A DNA stretch of 33,029 nucleotides. Source: Fusobacterium perfoetens. GTDB lineage: Bacteria; Fusobacteriota; Fusobacteriia; Fusobacteriales; Fusobacteriaceae. Below are positions 14,794 through 24,651 of the stretch, piece by piece. The position numbers and the translations under genes are program-made. Within the stretch, counting starts at the first letter, position 1, and every line of letters starts with the position of its first letter. The stretch covers positions 1-33,029 of the forward strand of contig NZ_JADYTX010000025.1 of assembly GCF_021531475.1 (NCBI RefSeq), written 5' to 3'. A model generated the notes under the pieces. It was not told the DNA's origin. It did no database searches and saw nothing but the letters and a program-made list of their open reading frames with translations.

Positions 14794-16074
14794 ATGTATT
14801 CAACACAAATGGAAGCTGCAAAAAAAGGGATTTTCACAAAGGAAATGGAAATTGTAGCAAGAGATGAGCAAATGACAAAAGAGGAACTTATGGAAAAATT
14901 AGCTAAAGGGTCAATAGTAATCCCAGCTAATAAAAATCATAAAAACATCTACCCAAGAGCAGTAGGAGAAGGAACAAGAACAAAAGTAAACGTAAATCTT
15001 GGAGTTTCAGAAGACTGCTGTGACTACTGTGGAGAAATGGTAAAAGTTCAAAAAGCTATAGAATATGGAACAGACGCTATAATGGATCTGAGTACATTTG
15101 GAGATACTAAAAAATTTAGAAGAGAATTAGTAGAAAAATCTTCAGTTATGTTAGGTACAGTACCAATGTATGACGCTGTTGCAAAACTTGGAAAAAATAT
15201 AAAAGATATGACTGTTGAAGATCTATTCAAAGTTGTTGAAGAACATTGTGAAGATGGAATAGACTTTTTAACAATCCACGCTGGACTTAATAGAGCTTGT
15301 GTAGATAGACTTAGAAATACAAAAAGACTTACAAAAATAGTTAGCCGTGGAGGATCAATTCTTTTCCAATGGATGATATTAAACGACAGAGAAAATCCTT
15401 TCTATGAACACTACGACAGACTTTTAGAAATTTGTAGAAAATATGATGTAACTTTAAGTTTAGGAGACGGATTAAGACCTGGAAGTATAAAAGATTCAAC
15501 AGATGGTCCACAAATCCAAGAATTAATAATTTTAGGAGAACTTACAAAAAGAGCTTGGGAAAAAGATGTACAAGTTATGATTGAAGGACCTGGACACGTT
15601 CCAATGCACGAGATTGTTACAAACATGCAATTAGAAAAAAAATTATGTCACAACGCTCCTTTCTATGTATTAGGACCATTAGTAACTGATATAGCTCCAG
15701 GATATGACCACATTACAGCAGCAATCGGAGGAGCTATCGCAGCCTCATCTGGAGCAGACTTCCTTTGTTATGTAACTCCAGCAGAACACTTAAGACTTCC
15801 AACTTTACAAGATATGAAAGATGGAATAATGGCATCAAGAATAGCTGGACACGCAGCTGATATAGCTAAAGGTCTAAAAGGTGCTAGAGATTGGGACAAT
15901 AGAATGAGTAAATATAGAGGAGAACTTGATTGGGAAGGACAATTTAAAGAATGTATCGATCCAGAAAAAGCAAAAGAGTACAGAGCATCTTCAATGCCAC
16001 TTGTAGAAGAAAAAGTTTGTACAATGTGTGGAGATTTATGCCCAATGAAGAGATGTAACGACATCTTAGATTAA
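14794..16074 (+). CDS. thiC: Phosphomethylpyrimidine synthase ThiC
   Basis: ThiC converts aminoimidazole ribotide to hydroxymethylpyrimidine phosphate, the pyrimidine half of thiamin, using SAM radical chemistry. The 426-residue protein is the short form found in clostridia and archaea, lacking the long N-terminal domain of E. coli ThiC. Recognisable parts include [27 protein letters not shown], the GDGLRPGS region and [14 protein letters not shown]. The C-terminal cluster motif reads [13 protein letters not shown] (C409, C412, C416, C421). The first three give CxxCxxxC, the spacing of this short clade as I recall it. No other thiamin gene lies in the window, so the rest of the pathway must be elsewhere. 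It is controlled by the TPP riboswitch. Confidence 0.97.
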   Translation: MYSTQMEAAKKGIFTKEMEIVARDEQMTKEELMEKLAKGSIVIPANKNHKNIYPRAVGEGTRTKVNVNLGVSEDCCDYCGEMVKVQKAIEYGTDAIMDLSTFGDTKKFRRELVEKSSVMLGTVPMYDAVAKLGKNIKDMTVEDLFKVVEEHCEDGIDFLTIHAGLNRACVDRLRNTKRLTKIVSRGGSILFQWMILNDRENPFYEHYDRLLEICRKYDVTLSLGDGLRPGSIKDSTDGPQIQELIILGELTKRAWEKDVQVMIEGPGHVPMHEIVTNMQLEKKLCHNAPFYVLGPLVTDIAPGYDHITAAIGGAIAASSGADFLCYVTPAEHLRLPTLQDMKDGIMASRIAGHAADIAKGLKGARDWDNRMSKYRGELDWEGQFKECIDPEKAKEYRASSMPLVEEKVCTMCGDLCPMKRCNDILD

Positions 16075-16090
16075 ATTTAGGAAATAAAAA

Positions 16091-16138
16091 AGCTGTTGCA
16101 ATTTATATAAATTATTTTTTTATAGATTTGCAACAGCT
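16091..16138. terminator. Bidirectional terminator between thiC and the YhcH-family gene
   Basis: AGCTGTTGCAA (16091-16101) pairs perfectly with TTGCAACAGCT (16128-16138) around a 26-nt AT-rich loop. On the minus strand it is followed by TTTTTTATTT, a good U tract for the YhcH-family transcript. The T tract on the thiC side is poor. Confidence 0.75.
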
Positions 16139-16153
16139 ATATTAATTTTTAAA

Positions 16154-16615
16154 TTATTTTGCTATTTTATAAACAGCTTTTCTTAAAGATTTTTTCTCTC
16201 CAACTTTTAAACAAGGCATATGTGGTTCATCAGTGAAGAATATTATAAAATCCTCTGGAGTAAGAGTAAATACAGTTTCTGGATATTTTTTGAAAAGTCC
16301 AAAATCTCCCTCTTCATTAAATGGCTCAGCCACTTCTAACCCTTCATCAGAAAGTAAAACTCCATAGTTTTCAACACCTTCAACGATAACTTGAATGTCT
16401 ATATATTTTTTGTGAGTTTCAAATAAAGCCTCTTCAAAATCTTTAGTAGATTCTAATTCTTGGAAATTAAAGAATACTTTATCTCCGTCTACTTCATTTC
16501 TTCCAAGAGTACCATTTTTGTAATCTCCTCTTTTGATACTATCGATTGCAGTATCTAAATTTTTAGAAAGTCCTTTGTACATTTCTATATCTTTTATTTT
16601 ACCAACTATCATCAA
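16154..16615 (-). CDS. YhcH/YjgK/YiaL (NanQ-like) cupin protein
   Basis: This 153-residue protein matches the YhcH/YjgK/YiaL beta-barrel family. It contains LGRNEVDGDKVFFNFQELES, ETHKKYIDIQVIVEGVE (H and E/Q ligands near 88-98), FTLTPEDFIIFFTDEPHMPCLKVG (second metal-ligand area near 128-138) and a C-terminal KAVYKI. In E. coli the member NanQ (YhcH) helps sialic acid change anomer. The window's sialic-acid operon begins 10 kb away, so a role in the same pathway is possible but unproven, because other members act on other sugars. GGAGGGG precedes the ATG, and a TATAAT lies upstream at 16649-16644 on the minus strand. It appears to be a single-gene unit. Confidence 0.9.
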   Translation of the reverse strand: MMIVGKIKDIEMYKGLSKNLDTAIDSIKRGDYKNGTLGRNEVDGDKVFFNFQELESTKDFEEALFETHKKYIDIQVIVEGVENYGVLLSDEGLEVAEPFNEEGDFGLFKKYPETVFTLTPEDFIIFFTDEPHMPCLKVGEKKSLRKAVYKIAK

Positions 16616-16706
16616 AACCCCTCCATAATATTATGATACCTTAATTATACCTTGAAAATCTAAAAAATAAAAATTTTTCTTAGAAAATAATTCCGTATAT
16701 GAAAAA

Positions 16707-18008
16707 TTATTCATATATCTTTTCTATTTTTGATTTTAAATTAGCCGAAATTTTAAATTCTGGCTCAGATATATATTTTAAAGCTGTAAAAGGTTTATTT
16801 TTATAAGAACCTCTATCTCTGTGTGATTCATAGATTTCCTCTTCGATATCGTTTTCAAAAGGAAGAGCAAAACCTAAATCCTCTTTTATAAGAGAGTTTA
16901 TCTGTTTATTTTTCTTGTTAGAGTTAAAAATCTCCTCTTCAGTTCTCCAAGAGTGGTTATCTCTGTCATAAACAGCCACATATGGAATACTAAAATTGTT
17001 TAAAAGAGTGATAAATTGTGGGATTGTACTTTTGCTACCACACTCAATAATAGAATAATCATATTTAAAGACGTTTAAAAGCTTTCCAAGGAAAGAGATA
17101 ACGATTTTATCAGTTTGTCCCTCTACTAATATAACTTTTTTTGCGAAAAATAGCTCTGCACGGTCTGGATTTATCCAGTAGTTCATATTAAAGGCTTTTA
17201 TAGCATCATCTTCAAATATATTTTTATTTGTTTGGAATAGATAGATTTTTTCATCTTTTTGTTTTGTTATACAGATAGATTTATATTGTTTTAGCCCTAC
17301 AAAGCAACTAGAGAAAGTTTTTAAATATATATTGACCCCTCTATTTGAAAGTTTTATAAAATAGTTATAAAGCTCTCTTTGTTTCTGTGGATTAAGATAA
17401 AGCTCTGGTTCTTCAAATAAAATAGTGGCATCTCCCAGTAAAGTTCTATTTTTATCTAAAGAATCTAAAGCTATTTTTTTGATAAACTCAAAGAAAAGAT
17501 AACGGTAAATTTCACTATTAGTGTGACCAAGATTTATTTCGTGATAAAGATTAGCGAGGTCTTCTTCAATCTCTTTGGATTTTTCAGGATTTTTTATAAG
17601 GAGCTTGTAGAAGAAAGATGCCACATCTTTAAAATCTCCCTCTCTTCTTCCGTGGATATGTACAAAAGGTACTTCTTCTATAAAGTTTATATAATCTCTG
17701 TGGGTTATTTCTTCCCACTCGTTTTTAGTTTTCAAAAGATATTTTACATTCATATCATTATAGATTAAGATTTTTAATTTATATGAAAGTTTATTTTTTA
17801 TAAAAATTAGTTTTAGCTGAGCATAATCTGAGCCTTTAGCTATATCAGATATATCCAATGGACTTTTATTAAAAGCAAAGGATAGAGCAGAAGTAACATT
17901 ATTAGTTCCCTCGATACTTTGACCTAAAAAAAGCATAAGTTCATTAAAATGGATATCCATTTTTTTTATTTTTCTCCAATTTCTTATAGAAATCAATTTT
18001 AGTTTCAT
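16707..18008 (-). CDS. OLD-family ATPase/TOPRIM protein with degenerate Walker A
   Basis: This 433-residue protein has the OLD-nuclease layout: an N-terminal SMC/ABC-like ATPase (1-about 285) and a C-terminal TOPRIM domain (about 288-390). Walker B is ILFEEPELYLNP (196-207). The TOPRIM acidic residues are present: E296 (LVEGQTD), D348 and D350 (VYDRDNH). The P-loop is abnormal. Where the family has GxxxxGKS/T, this reads GQSIEGTNN (29-37), so Lys is T35 and Ser/Thr is N36. ATP hydrolysis is therefore doubtful while the nuclease site looks whole. The bases around 17900-17925 give no sign of a frameshift. No UvrD-like helicase (the usual Gabija partner) or reverse transcriptase is adjacent, so any phage-defence role is speculative. 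Confidence 0.8.
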   Translation of the reverse strand: MKLKLISIRNWRKIKKMDIHFNELMLFLGQSIEGTNNVTSALSFAFNKSPLDISDIAKGSDYAQLKLIFIKNKLSYKLKILIYNDMNVKYLLKTKNEWEEITHRDYINFIEEVPFVHIHGRREGDFKDVASFFYKLLIKNPEKSKEIEEDLANLYHEINLGHTNSEIYRYLFFEFIKKIALDSLDKNRTLLGDATILFEEPELYLNPQKQRELYNYFIKLSNRGVNIYLKTFSSCFVGLKQYKSICITKQKDEKIYLFQTNKNIFEDDAIKAFNMNYWINPDRAELFFAKKVILVEGQTDKIVISFLGKLLNVFKYDYSIIECGSKSTIPQFITLLNNFSIPYVAVYDRDNHSWRTEEEIFNSNKKNKQINSLIKEDLGFALPFENDIEEEIYESHRDRGSYKNKPFTALKYISEPEFKISANLKSKIEKIYE

Positions 18009-18033
18009 ATGCCCCTCCGTTTTATAATAAATT

Positions 18034-18062
18034 TTGATTTATTTTTCACTATATGTTAATAT
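18034..18062 (+). promoter_or_regulatory. Likely promoter of the L,D-transpeptidase-like gene
   Basis: TTGATT (18034-18039) and TAATAT (18057-18062) are 17 bp apart, with TG one base before the -10. The transcript would start near 18069, about 44 nt before the ATG at 18113. Confidence 0.5.
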
Positions 18063-18112
18063 TACAATATAAATAGAAAAAATTCAAAATAATTTTTTGA
18101 AAGGATAATATA

Positions 18113-18814
18113 ATGAAAAAATTAATCATAGCAATGCTTTTTATAAGTCTTGGAATTATAGCTAATGGAGAGGGTAAAAAAAATATAAAGAGGGTAGATA
18201 CAGAGAAAATAAAAATAGAAAAAACTTCTCTTAAGGAGCTTGGAGAGGATAAATTTTACAAAAGATTAAATGAAAAAGATTTAGATTACAATGTTTTTAA
18301 AATGGCTATAAAAGGTTATAGAAAAATAAAAGTTAAAAATGATGATAACATTATTATAATAGATTTTTCAAAGGATTCAATAGAAAAAAGATTTTATTTT
18401 ATAGATTTAGAAAATGGAAAAATAAGATATAAAACCTATGTTACCCACGGAAAAAACAGTGGAGCTGAAAAAGCTATAAGTTTTTCTAACCACCCAAACT
18501 CATATAAAAGTTCAATAGGATTTTTTTTAACGAGAAGTCATTATAATGGAGCATATGGATATTCCATAAGACTTAAAGGTTTAGAAGAGGAGTTTAATTC
18601 AAACGCTATTATAAGGGGAATTGTAATTCACGGGTCAAAGGAGGCAGAGGAAAAATATATTGAAAGATATGGATTTTTGGGAAGAACCGAGGGGTGTCCA
18701 GCTCTCCCACTTGGGATTTCAAGGGAGATAATGGAAAAAATTCCAGACAATACAGTGCTTTTTATCTACGGAGAAGAGGAAAAATATTTTAAAAAAAGTA
18801 AATTTTTAAAATAG
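18113..18814 (+). CDS. Exported YkuD_2-type L,D-transpeptidase-like protein
   Basis: This 233-residue protein has a signal peptide (MKKLIIAMLFISLGIIANGEG) and a catalytic domain of the YkuD_2 'murein L,D-transpeptidase' type. The domain runs from about 78 to 220, with IDLENGKIRYKTYVTHGKN, SSIGFFLT, YGYSIRL, IVIHGS (H173) and GRTEGCPALP (C195). The Cys and upstream His form the expected catalytic pair. Such enzymes form 3-3 peptidoglycan crosslinks or attach proteins to the wall. Relatives that I recall usually read GRSWGCPA, so T-E at the two positions before GC is slightly unusual. It has its own promoter and is divergent from the OLD-type gene. Confidence 0.85.
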   Translation: MKKLIIAMLFISLGIIANGEGKKNIKRVDTEKIKIEKTSLKELGEDKFYKRLNEKDLDYNVFKMAIKGYRKIKVKNDDNIIIIDFSKDSIEKRFYFIDLENGKIRYKTYVTHGKNSGAEKAISFSNHPNSYKSSIGFFLTRSHYNGAYGYSIRLKGLEEEFNSNAIIRGIVIHGSKEAEEKYIERYGFLGRTEGCPALPLGISREIMEKIPDNTVLFIYGEEEKYFKKSKFLK

Positions 18815-18818
18815 ATTA

Positions 18819-18847
18819 TTGATAAAATAAAACTACTGTGATATAAT
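18819..18847 (+). promoter_or_regulatory. Promoter of the acyl-activating fusion gene
   Basis: TTGATA (18819-18824), a 17-bp spacer and TATAAT (18842-18847) with TG before the -10. The start would be near 18854, and AAAAAGGAGA lies ahead of the GTG at 18889. Confidence 0.8.
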
Positions 18848-18888
18848 GAATCATTAATAACGACTGTTATATAAAAAGGAGAAATATT

Positions 18889-21363
18889 GTGATTTTTTTA
18901 AAGGAAAGCGAAAAAACAGCTATAATATATGACGATAAAAAAATAACTTATACAGAACTTACTAGAGGAGCAAAAAGTTTTGCCGAGAGATTAAATATAC
19001 AAAGAGATGACAAAGTTGTAGTCTTTATGGAAAATAGACCTGAGATTTTATATGGTTTATTAGCTATATTTGATAAAAGAGGAATCTCTGTAAACTTAGA
19101 CGGAAGTTTTACAAGTGAAGAGCTTGTATATTATCTTACAGACTGTACACCAAAATATATTATTACATCAAGAAAAAATTATGAAACAGCTAAAAAAGGT
19201 GTAGAACTTGCTGGAATTAATGTAGAAATATTAGTTGGAGAAGATATTCCACTTGACTATAACGGAGAAAATATGGTTGTGGAATTAGATGAGAAAACAG
19301 AAAAAGATAAAGTTATGTTTATCCTTTATACTTCTGGAACAACAGGAAATCCAAAAGGGGTAATGCTTACTTTTGACAACCTTTTAGTAAACTTAGAAGG
19401 TCTTATGAAGTATAAAATGTTTAATTCAGAAGATAGAGTTTTAGGAATACTTCCAATGCACCATATCCTACCTCTTTTAGGGTCAGGATTACTTCCAATA
19501 GTTCATGGTTGTACTTTGGTATTTTTAAAAGAACTTTCATCACAAGCTCTTGTTGATGCTCTAAAAAAATATAAGATTACAATCATTATAGGAGTTCCAA
19601 AACTTTGGGAAATGCTTCACAAAAAAATAATGGAAAAAATAAATGGAAGTGGTTTAACAAGAGGAATCTTTAAACTTGCTGAGAAAATAAATAGCAAATC
19701 ATTTAGTAAAATTGTATTTAAAAAAGTTCACGAAGGTTTTGGAGGAGCAGTTCGTTTCTTCGTTGCTGGAGGTTCAAAACTAGACTCTGTTGTTTCAAGA
19801 GATTTTTTAACTTTAGGTATAGATGTCTGTGAAGGATATGGACTTACAGAAACAGCACCAATGGTAAGTTTTACCCCTATAAATAGAGTTATCCCTGGTT
19901 GTGCTGGAGAGATAATTAACGACGTAGAAGTTAAAATAGGTGAAGACGGAGAGATTTTAGTAAAAGGTAGAAACGTAATGAAAGGTTACTACAATAAACC
20001 TGAGGCAACAGCAGAGGTAATAAAAGACGGTTGGTTCCATACTGGAGATTTGGGACGTGTTGAAGGAAAAAATCTTTATGTTACTGGAAGAAAAAAAGAG
20101 ATGATAGTTTTATCTAATGGAAAAAATATCAACCCTGTTGAGATAGAACAATGGATAAGTGCGAAAACTGACCTTATGAAAGAGATAGCTATAATAGATT
20201 ATGAAAATAAACTTACAGCTTTAATCTACCCAGATTTTTATAAACTTCATGAAAAAGGTGTAACAAATATTTTAGAAACATTTAAAATGGGAGTTATAGA
20301 CGAATACAACAGACAAGCTCCAAGTTATAAAAAAGTTTTAGATGTTAAGATAGTAAAAGAGGAGTTTCCAAAAACAAAAATTGGTAAAATCAGAAGATTT
20401 ATGCTTAAGGATTTACTAGAAAATAAAAAAGAAGAAGTACAACAAAAAATAGACGAGCCTACAACAGAGGAATATAAAGAGATTGCAAAATATATAAAAA
20501 CTCTAAAAAATAAACCAGTTCTTCCAACAGCTCATTTAGAGCTTGACTTAGGACTTGATTCACTAGAAGTTGTAGAGCTTTTAACATTTATCGAAAGTAC
20601 ATTTGGTGTAAAAATAGATGAAAAAACTTTAGTAGAACACGCTACAATAAAAGATTTAGCTGAGTATGTGGCAAATGGGTCAAAAGAGGTTACTCACTCA
20701 AATGTAAAATGGAAAGATTTATTAACAGCTGATGTAGATACAACAGGTTTCCCAAAATCTAATACAATTGGAAAAATAGTAAAAGCAGTTTTAAAACTTG
20801 TATTTACATTCTATATAAGAATGGATAAAAAAGGTCTAAAAAATATAGAAAACAAAGAGCCAGTTATTTTTGTTGGAAACCATCAAAGTTTCTTAGATGG
20901 ATTTATTGTAAACCAAAGTTTACCAAATAGAGTTTTAGATAGAACTTGTTTCTTTGCAAAATCTAAACATTTCCAAAAAGGTTATATGAAATTTATGGGA
21001 GAAAACTCAAATATTATCCTTGTTGATATAAATAAAAATCTTGTAAACTCTATGCAACTTTTAGGAAAAGCTTTCAAAATGGGATATAACATAGTTATCT
21101 TCCCAGAGGGTACAAGAACAAGAGATGGAAAAATGGGAACATTTAAAAAATTCTTTGCTATATTATCAAAAGAATTAAATATCCCTGTTGTACCTTTTGT
21201 AATAGATGGAGCTTATGATTTATATCCACCTAGTGCAAAATATCCTCACTCAGGAAAATTAAGTGTTAAATTCCTAGAAAAAGTTTATCCAGACGAAAAT
21301 CTTTCTTATGAAGAATTTGCTGAAAAAATAAAAGGAATTATTGCAAAAGAATTAGAAAAATAA
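18889..21363 (+). CDS. Acyl-activating enzyme / acyl carrier / PlsC acyltransferase fusion
   Basis: This 824-residue protein carries three modules. Residues 1-512 are an AMP-forming acyl-CoA/acyl-ACP synthetase, with YTSGTTGNPKG (147-157), GYGLTETAP (316-324), HTGDLG (384-389) and the catalytic Lys near K500 (TKIGKIRR). Residues about 525-598 are an acyl carrier domain with the phosphopantetheine Ser S558 (LGLDSLEVVE). Residues about 630-824 are a PlsC-type acyltransferase, with NHQSFLD (H665, D670) and FPEGTRTR (738-745). All key residues are present. The order suggests a fatty acid is adenylated, loaded on the built-in carrier and passed to a lysophospholipid, as E. coli Aas does with free ACP in a different domain order. 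The start is GTG, set by AAGGAG. Confidence 0.92.
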   Translation: MIFLKESEKTAIIYDDKKITYTELTRGAKSFAERLNIQRDDKVVVFMENRPEILYGLLAIFDKRGISVNLDGSFTSEELVYYLTDCTPKYIITSRKNYETAKKGVELAGINVEILVGEDIPLDYNGENMVVELDEKTEKDKVMFILYTSGTTGNPKGVMLTFDNLLVNLEGLMKYKMFNSEDRVLGILPMHHILPLLGSGLLPIVHGCTLVFLKELSSQALVDALKKYKITIIIGVPKLWEMLHKKIMEKINGSGLTRGIFKLAEKINSKSFSKIVFKKVHEGFGGAVRFFVAGGSKLDSVVSRDFLTLGIDVCEGYGLTETAPMVSFTPINRVIPGCAGEIINDVEVKIGEDGEILVKGRNVMKGYYNKPEATAEVIKDGWFHTGDLGRVEGKNLYVTGRKKEMIVLSNGKNINPVEIEQWISAKTDLMKEIAIIDYENKLTALIYPDFYKLHEKGVTNILETFKMGVIDEYNRQAPSYKKVLDVKIVKEEFPKTKIGKIRRFMLKDLLENKKEEVQQKIDEPTTEEYKEIAKYIKTLKNKPVLPTAHLELDLGLDSLEVVELLTFIESTFGVKIDEKTLVEHATIKDLAEYVANGSKEVTHSNVKWKDLLTADVDTTGFPKSNTIGKIVKAVLKLVFTFYIRMDKKGLKNIENKEPVIFVGNHQSFLDGFIVNQSLPNRVLDRTCFFAKSKHFQKGYMKFMGENSNIILVDINKNLVNSMQLLGKAFKMGYNIVIFPEGTRTRDGKMGTFKKFFAILSKELNIPVVPFVIDGAYDLYPPSAKYPHSGKLSVKFLEKVYPDENLSYEEFAEKIKGIIAKELEK

Positions 21364-21370
21364 TAAATAA

Positions 21371-21398
21371 AAAAAGTCCGTTAATGGACTTTTTTTTT
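21371..21398 (+). terminator. Terminator after the acyl-activating fusion gene
   Basis: AAAAAGTCC (21371-21379) pairs with GGACTTTTT (21386-21394) around a 6-nt loop, and the T run extends to about 21398. It separates this gene from obgE. Confidence 0.88.
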
Positions 21399-21409
21399 AT
21401 TTCAAAAGA

Positions 21410-21418
21410 TGATATAAT
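21410..21418 (+). promoter_or_regulatory. Extended -10 promoter of obgE
   Basis: TGATATAAT (TATAAT at 21413-21418) follows the terminator of the preceding gene. There is only a T-rich stretch where a -35 would be. The transcript would start near 21425, about 46 nt before the obgE ATG. Confidence 0.5.
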
Positions 21419-21470
21419 AAAATAGATAAAATCTGTAAAAAATTAAAGAAAGTTGAGGTAGATAAAATAG

Positions 21471-22757
<1,287 letters not shown>

Positions 22758-22771
22758 GAATAGGAGTTTTT

Positions 22772-23683
22772 ATGAAAGGGATAGTTATTGCAGGTCCAAC
22801 TGGAGTTGGAAAAACAGATTTGTCTTTAAAATTAGCTGAAGCTTTAGATTGTGAGATAATTTCTGCTGACTCAGCTCAAGTATATAAAGGAATGGATATT
22901 GGAACTGCTAAAATATCTGAGTCTGAAATGATGGGAATAAAACACCATATGCTTGATGTACTAGAGCCGACAAAAAAATATAGTGTTGGAGATTATCAAA
23001 AAGATGTTGATGAAATCCTAAAAACTTTAGAAAAAGAGAATAAAAATGTGATTCTTACAGGTGGAACAGGGTTGTACATCAACTCAATAACAGATGGTTT
23101 ATCAGATTTACCATCAGCAGATGAAATTTTAAGAAATAAATTAAGTGAAATGCCAATAGAGGAGCTTTTTGAAAAATTAAAAGAGCTTGACCCAGAGAGT
23201 GCAGAAACTATCCATATAAATAATAGAAAAAGAGTTGAGAGAGCTTTGGAAGTATGTCTTATTACAAATCAAAAATTTTCAGAGCTTTCTAAGAAAAATA
23301 TAAAAAATAATAACTATTCTTTTTTGAAAGTTTGTCTTATGAGAGATAGAGAACATCTTTATGAAAGAATAAATAAAAGAGTGGATATTATGATGGAGGC
23401 AGGACTTCTTAAAGAGGCAGAGGCGCTTTTCAAAAAATATGGTGGTGAAACTCTAAAAAAAATAAATATAATAGGTTATTCAGAGCTTATTGATTATTTC
23501 GAGGGAAGAATAAGCTTAGAAAAGGCAATAGACGATATAAAGAAAAATTCAAGACACTATGCTAAAAGACAACTTACTTGGTTTAGAAATCAAAAGGATT
23601 ATATCTGGTTTGATTTAGATAAAGATAGTGAAAATGAAATATTGGAATCTATAAAAAATTTATACTTAAAAGAATTAAAATAA
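22772..23683 (+). CDS. miaA: tRNA dimethylallyltransferase MiaA
   Basis: MiaA transfers the dimethylallyl group to A37 of tRNAs that read codons starting with U. The 303-residue protein has the P-loop GPTGVGKT (8-15), SADSAQVYKGMDIGTAK, HHMLDVLEP, LTGGTGLYI and the C-terminal SRHYAKRQLTWFRN motif. All are standard, and the length is normal. ATAGGAG lies just before the ATG. It follows obgE closely and ends before the promoter of the lipoprotein/partner-switch block. No miaB is present in this window. Confidence 0.97.
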   Translation: MKGIVIAGPTGVGKTDLSLKLAEALDCEIISADSAQVYKGMDIGTAKISESEMMGIKHHMLDVLEPTKKYSVGDYQKDVDEILKTLEKENKNVILTGGTGLYINSITDGLSDLPSADEILRNKLSEMPIEELFEKLKELDPESAETIHINNRKRVERALEVCLITNQKFSELSKKNIKNNNYSFLKVCLMRDREHLYERINKRVDIMMEAGLLKEAEALFKKYGGETLKKINIIGYSELIDYFEGRISLEKAIDDIKKNSRHYAKRQLTWFRNQKDYIWFDLDKDSENEILESIKNLYLKELK

Positions 23684-23691
23684 TAATTAAC

Positions 23692-23720
23692 TTGATAAAA
23701 CCAGCGAGTTATGGTATATT
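23692..23720 (+). promoter_or_regulatory. Promoter of the lipoprotein, RsbW-like, RsbV-like block
   Basis: TTGATA (23692-23697), a 17-bp spacer and TATATT (23715-23720). The start would be near 23727, about 20 nt before the lipoprotein ATG. It shows that these genes need not depend on the obgE-miaA promoter. Confidence 0.7.
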
Positions 23721-23746
23721 ATAGAATGAGATTTTGGGAGGAAAAT

Positions 23747-24259
23747 ATGAAGAAATTACTATTTTTAGTTGTAGTTTTGATTTTTATGGGGTGTTCTAAT
23801 ACACAAATAGATAAAAATCAGAAAAATGATATTGCGATTTGTAAACAATACCTAGATAACTGGAAATTAAGTGATTTGGAATATAAAATCCAAGAAATCC
23901 ACACGTATAACAAAGAATTAGCAGATGAATTAAATAAAGATCTACTAGCTAAAAATCAAGCTAAAAAAGATTTAGAAACTTTGCTTAATAAAATAGAGGT
24001 TTCTATTAAAACACATAGAATCGACAGGATTGAAAAAGATTTTGCAAATACAATAAAAAATAGAGAACTTATAAAAATTTTGAAAGAAAATGATTTTTCT
24101 TATCACAAAATTATTATTGGAAAGCCGAAATTTTATAAAAATACTGCGTCTAATGTGATAGGGCTAGTGTATTTAGATCAAGTAATGTATTTATCAGTTG
24201 AGTACAAACTAAAAGAGAGTAAATGGAGGATTGAAGGGTGGAGAGTAAAGAATTTTTAA
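23747..24259 (+). CDS. Predicted lipoprotein of unknown function
   Basis: I do not recognise a family. From the ATG at 23747 (GGGAGGAAAAT before it) it has 170 residues. An upstream in-frame start at 23711 would bury the signal peptide. The leader MKKLLFLVVVLIFMGC ends in a lipobox-like IFMGC with C16 as the lipidated residue; Phe at -3 is unusual. The mature part is helical and Lys-rich (about 25-100) and then has a small beta region (about 110-168, with KPKFYKNTASNVIGLVYLDQ and SKWRIEGWRVKNF), like small NTF2-like or DUF domains. Its end overlaps the start of the RsbW-like gene by 22 bp, so the two are translationally coupled. It could be an envelope input to the partner-switch proteins, but that is inference. 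Confidence 0.75.
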   Translation: MKKLLFLVVVLIFMGCSNTQIDKNQKNDIAICKQYLDNWKLSDLEYKIQEIHTYNKELADELNKDLLAKNQAKKDLETLLNKIEVSIKTHRIDRIEKDFANTIKNRELIKILKENDFSYHKIIIGKPKFYKNTASNVIGLVYLDQVMYLSVEYKLKESKWRIEGWRVKNF

Positions 24260-24651
24260 AAAATGAAATAAAAATTCTAGTTCCATCTACCTTAGAAAAT
24301 TTATCTGTTGTTAGGTCATTAATAAGGGCATACTTAACAAGTTACAAGATAGATGACCGTAGTATAATGGAGATTTTAACTATAACAGATGAGCTGGCTA
24401 CCAACGTAGTAGAACATGGGTATCAATATAAACCAGGGGAGCTTATTATCACAGTTGAAAAAGATGAAAATCTTATAAAACTTGTAGTAGAGGATAATGG
24501 AGTTGGTTTTGACGATACTAAAGTTAGTAAAGAAGAAGGTGGAATGGGGTTAAGAATTGCCAAAAAAATGTCAGATAATTTTAAAATTGAAAAAAAAGTA
24601 AATGGAACAAAATTCAAAGTTGAAAAGAGAGTGAAGGAGGAAAATAAATAA
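24238..24651 (+). CDS. RsbW/SpoIIAB-like anti-sigma serine kinase (HATPase_c_2)
   Basis: This 137-residue protein is a GHKL ATPase of the anti-sigma-factor kinase type. The N box is TDELATNVVEHG (E52, N56), G1 is DNGVGF (86-91), and G2 is GGMGLRI (101-107). Such kinases bind either a target protein, classically a sigma factor, or the unphosphorylated RsbV-type antagonist, which they phosphorylate on Ser. It starts at GTG 24238, 7 nt after GGAGGA inside the preceding gene. Its stop codon overlaps the ATG of the STAS gene, so all three proteins are coupled. No sigma factor or phosphatase is adjacent. Gene order is W then V, the reverse of the Bacillus arrangement. Confidence 0.9.
   Translation: MESKEFLKNEIKILVPSTLENLSVVRSLIRAYLTSYKIDDRSIMEILTITDELATNVVEHGYQYKPGELIITVEKDENLIKLVVEDNGVGFDDTKVSKEEGGMGLRIAKKMSDNFKIEKKVNGTKFKVEKRVKEENK

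Noticed and set aside
16091-16138. Attenuator or mobile-element end at the long inverted repeat
   Set aside because: The perfect arms lie between two converging genes with a T tract on the minus side, so a shared terminator explains them.
16707-18008. Gabija-type defence system
   Set aside because: There is no GajB/UvrD-like helicase next to the gene, and the ATPase P-loop is degenerate. Neighbours are ordinary metabolic and cell-wall genes.
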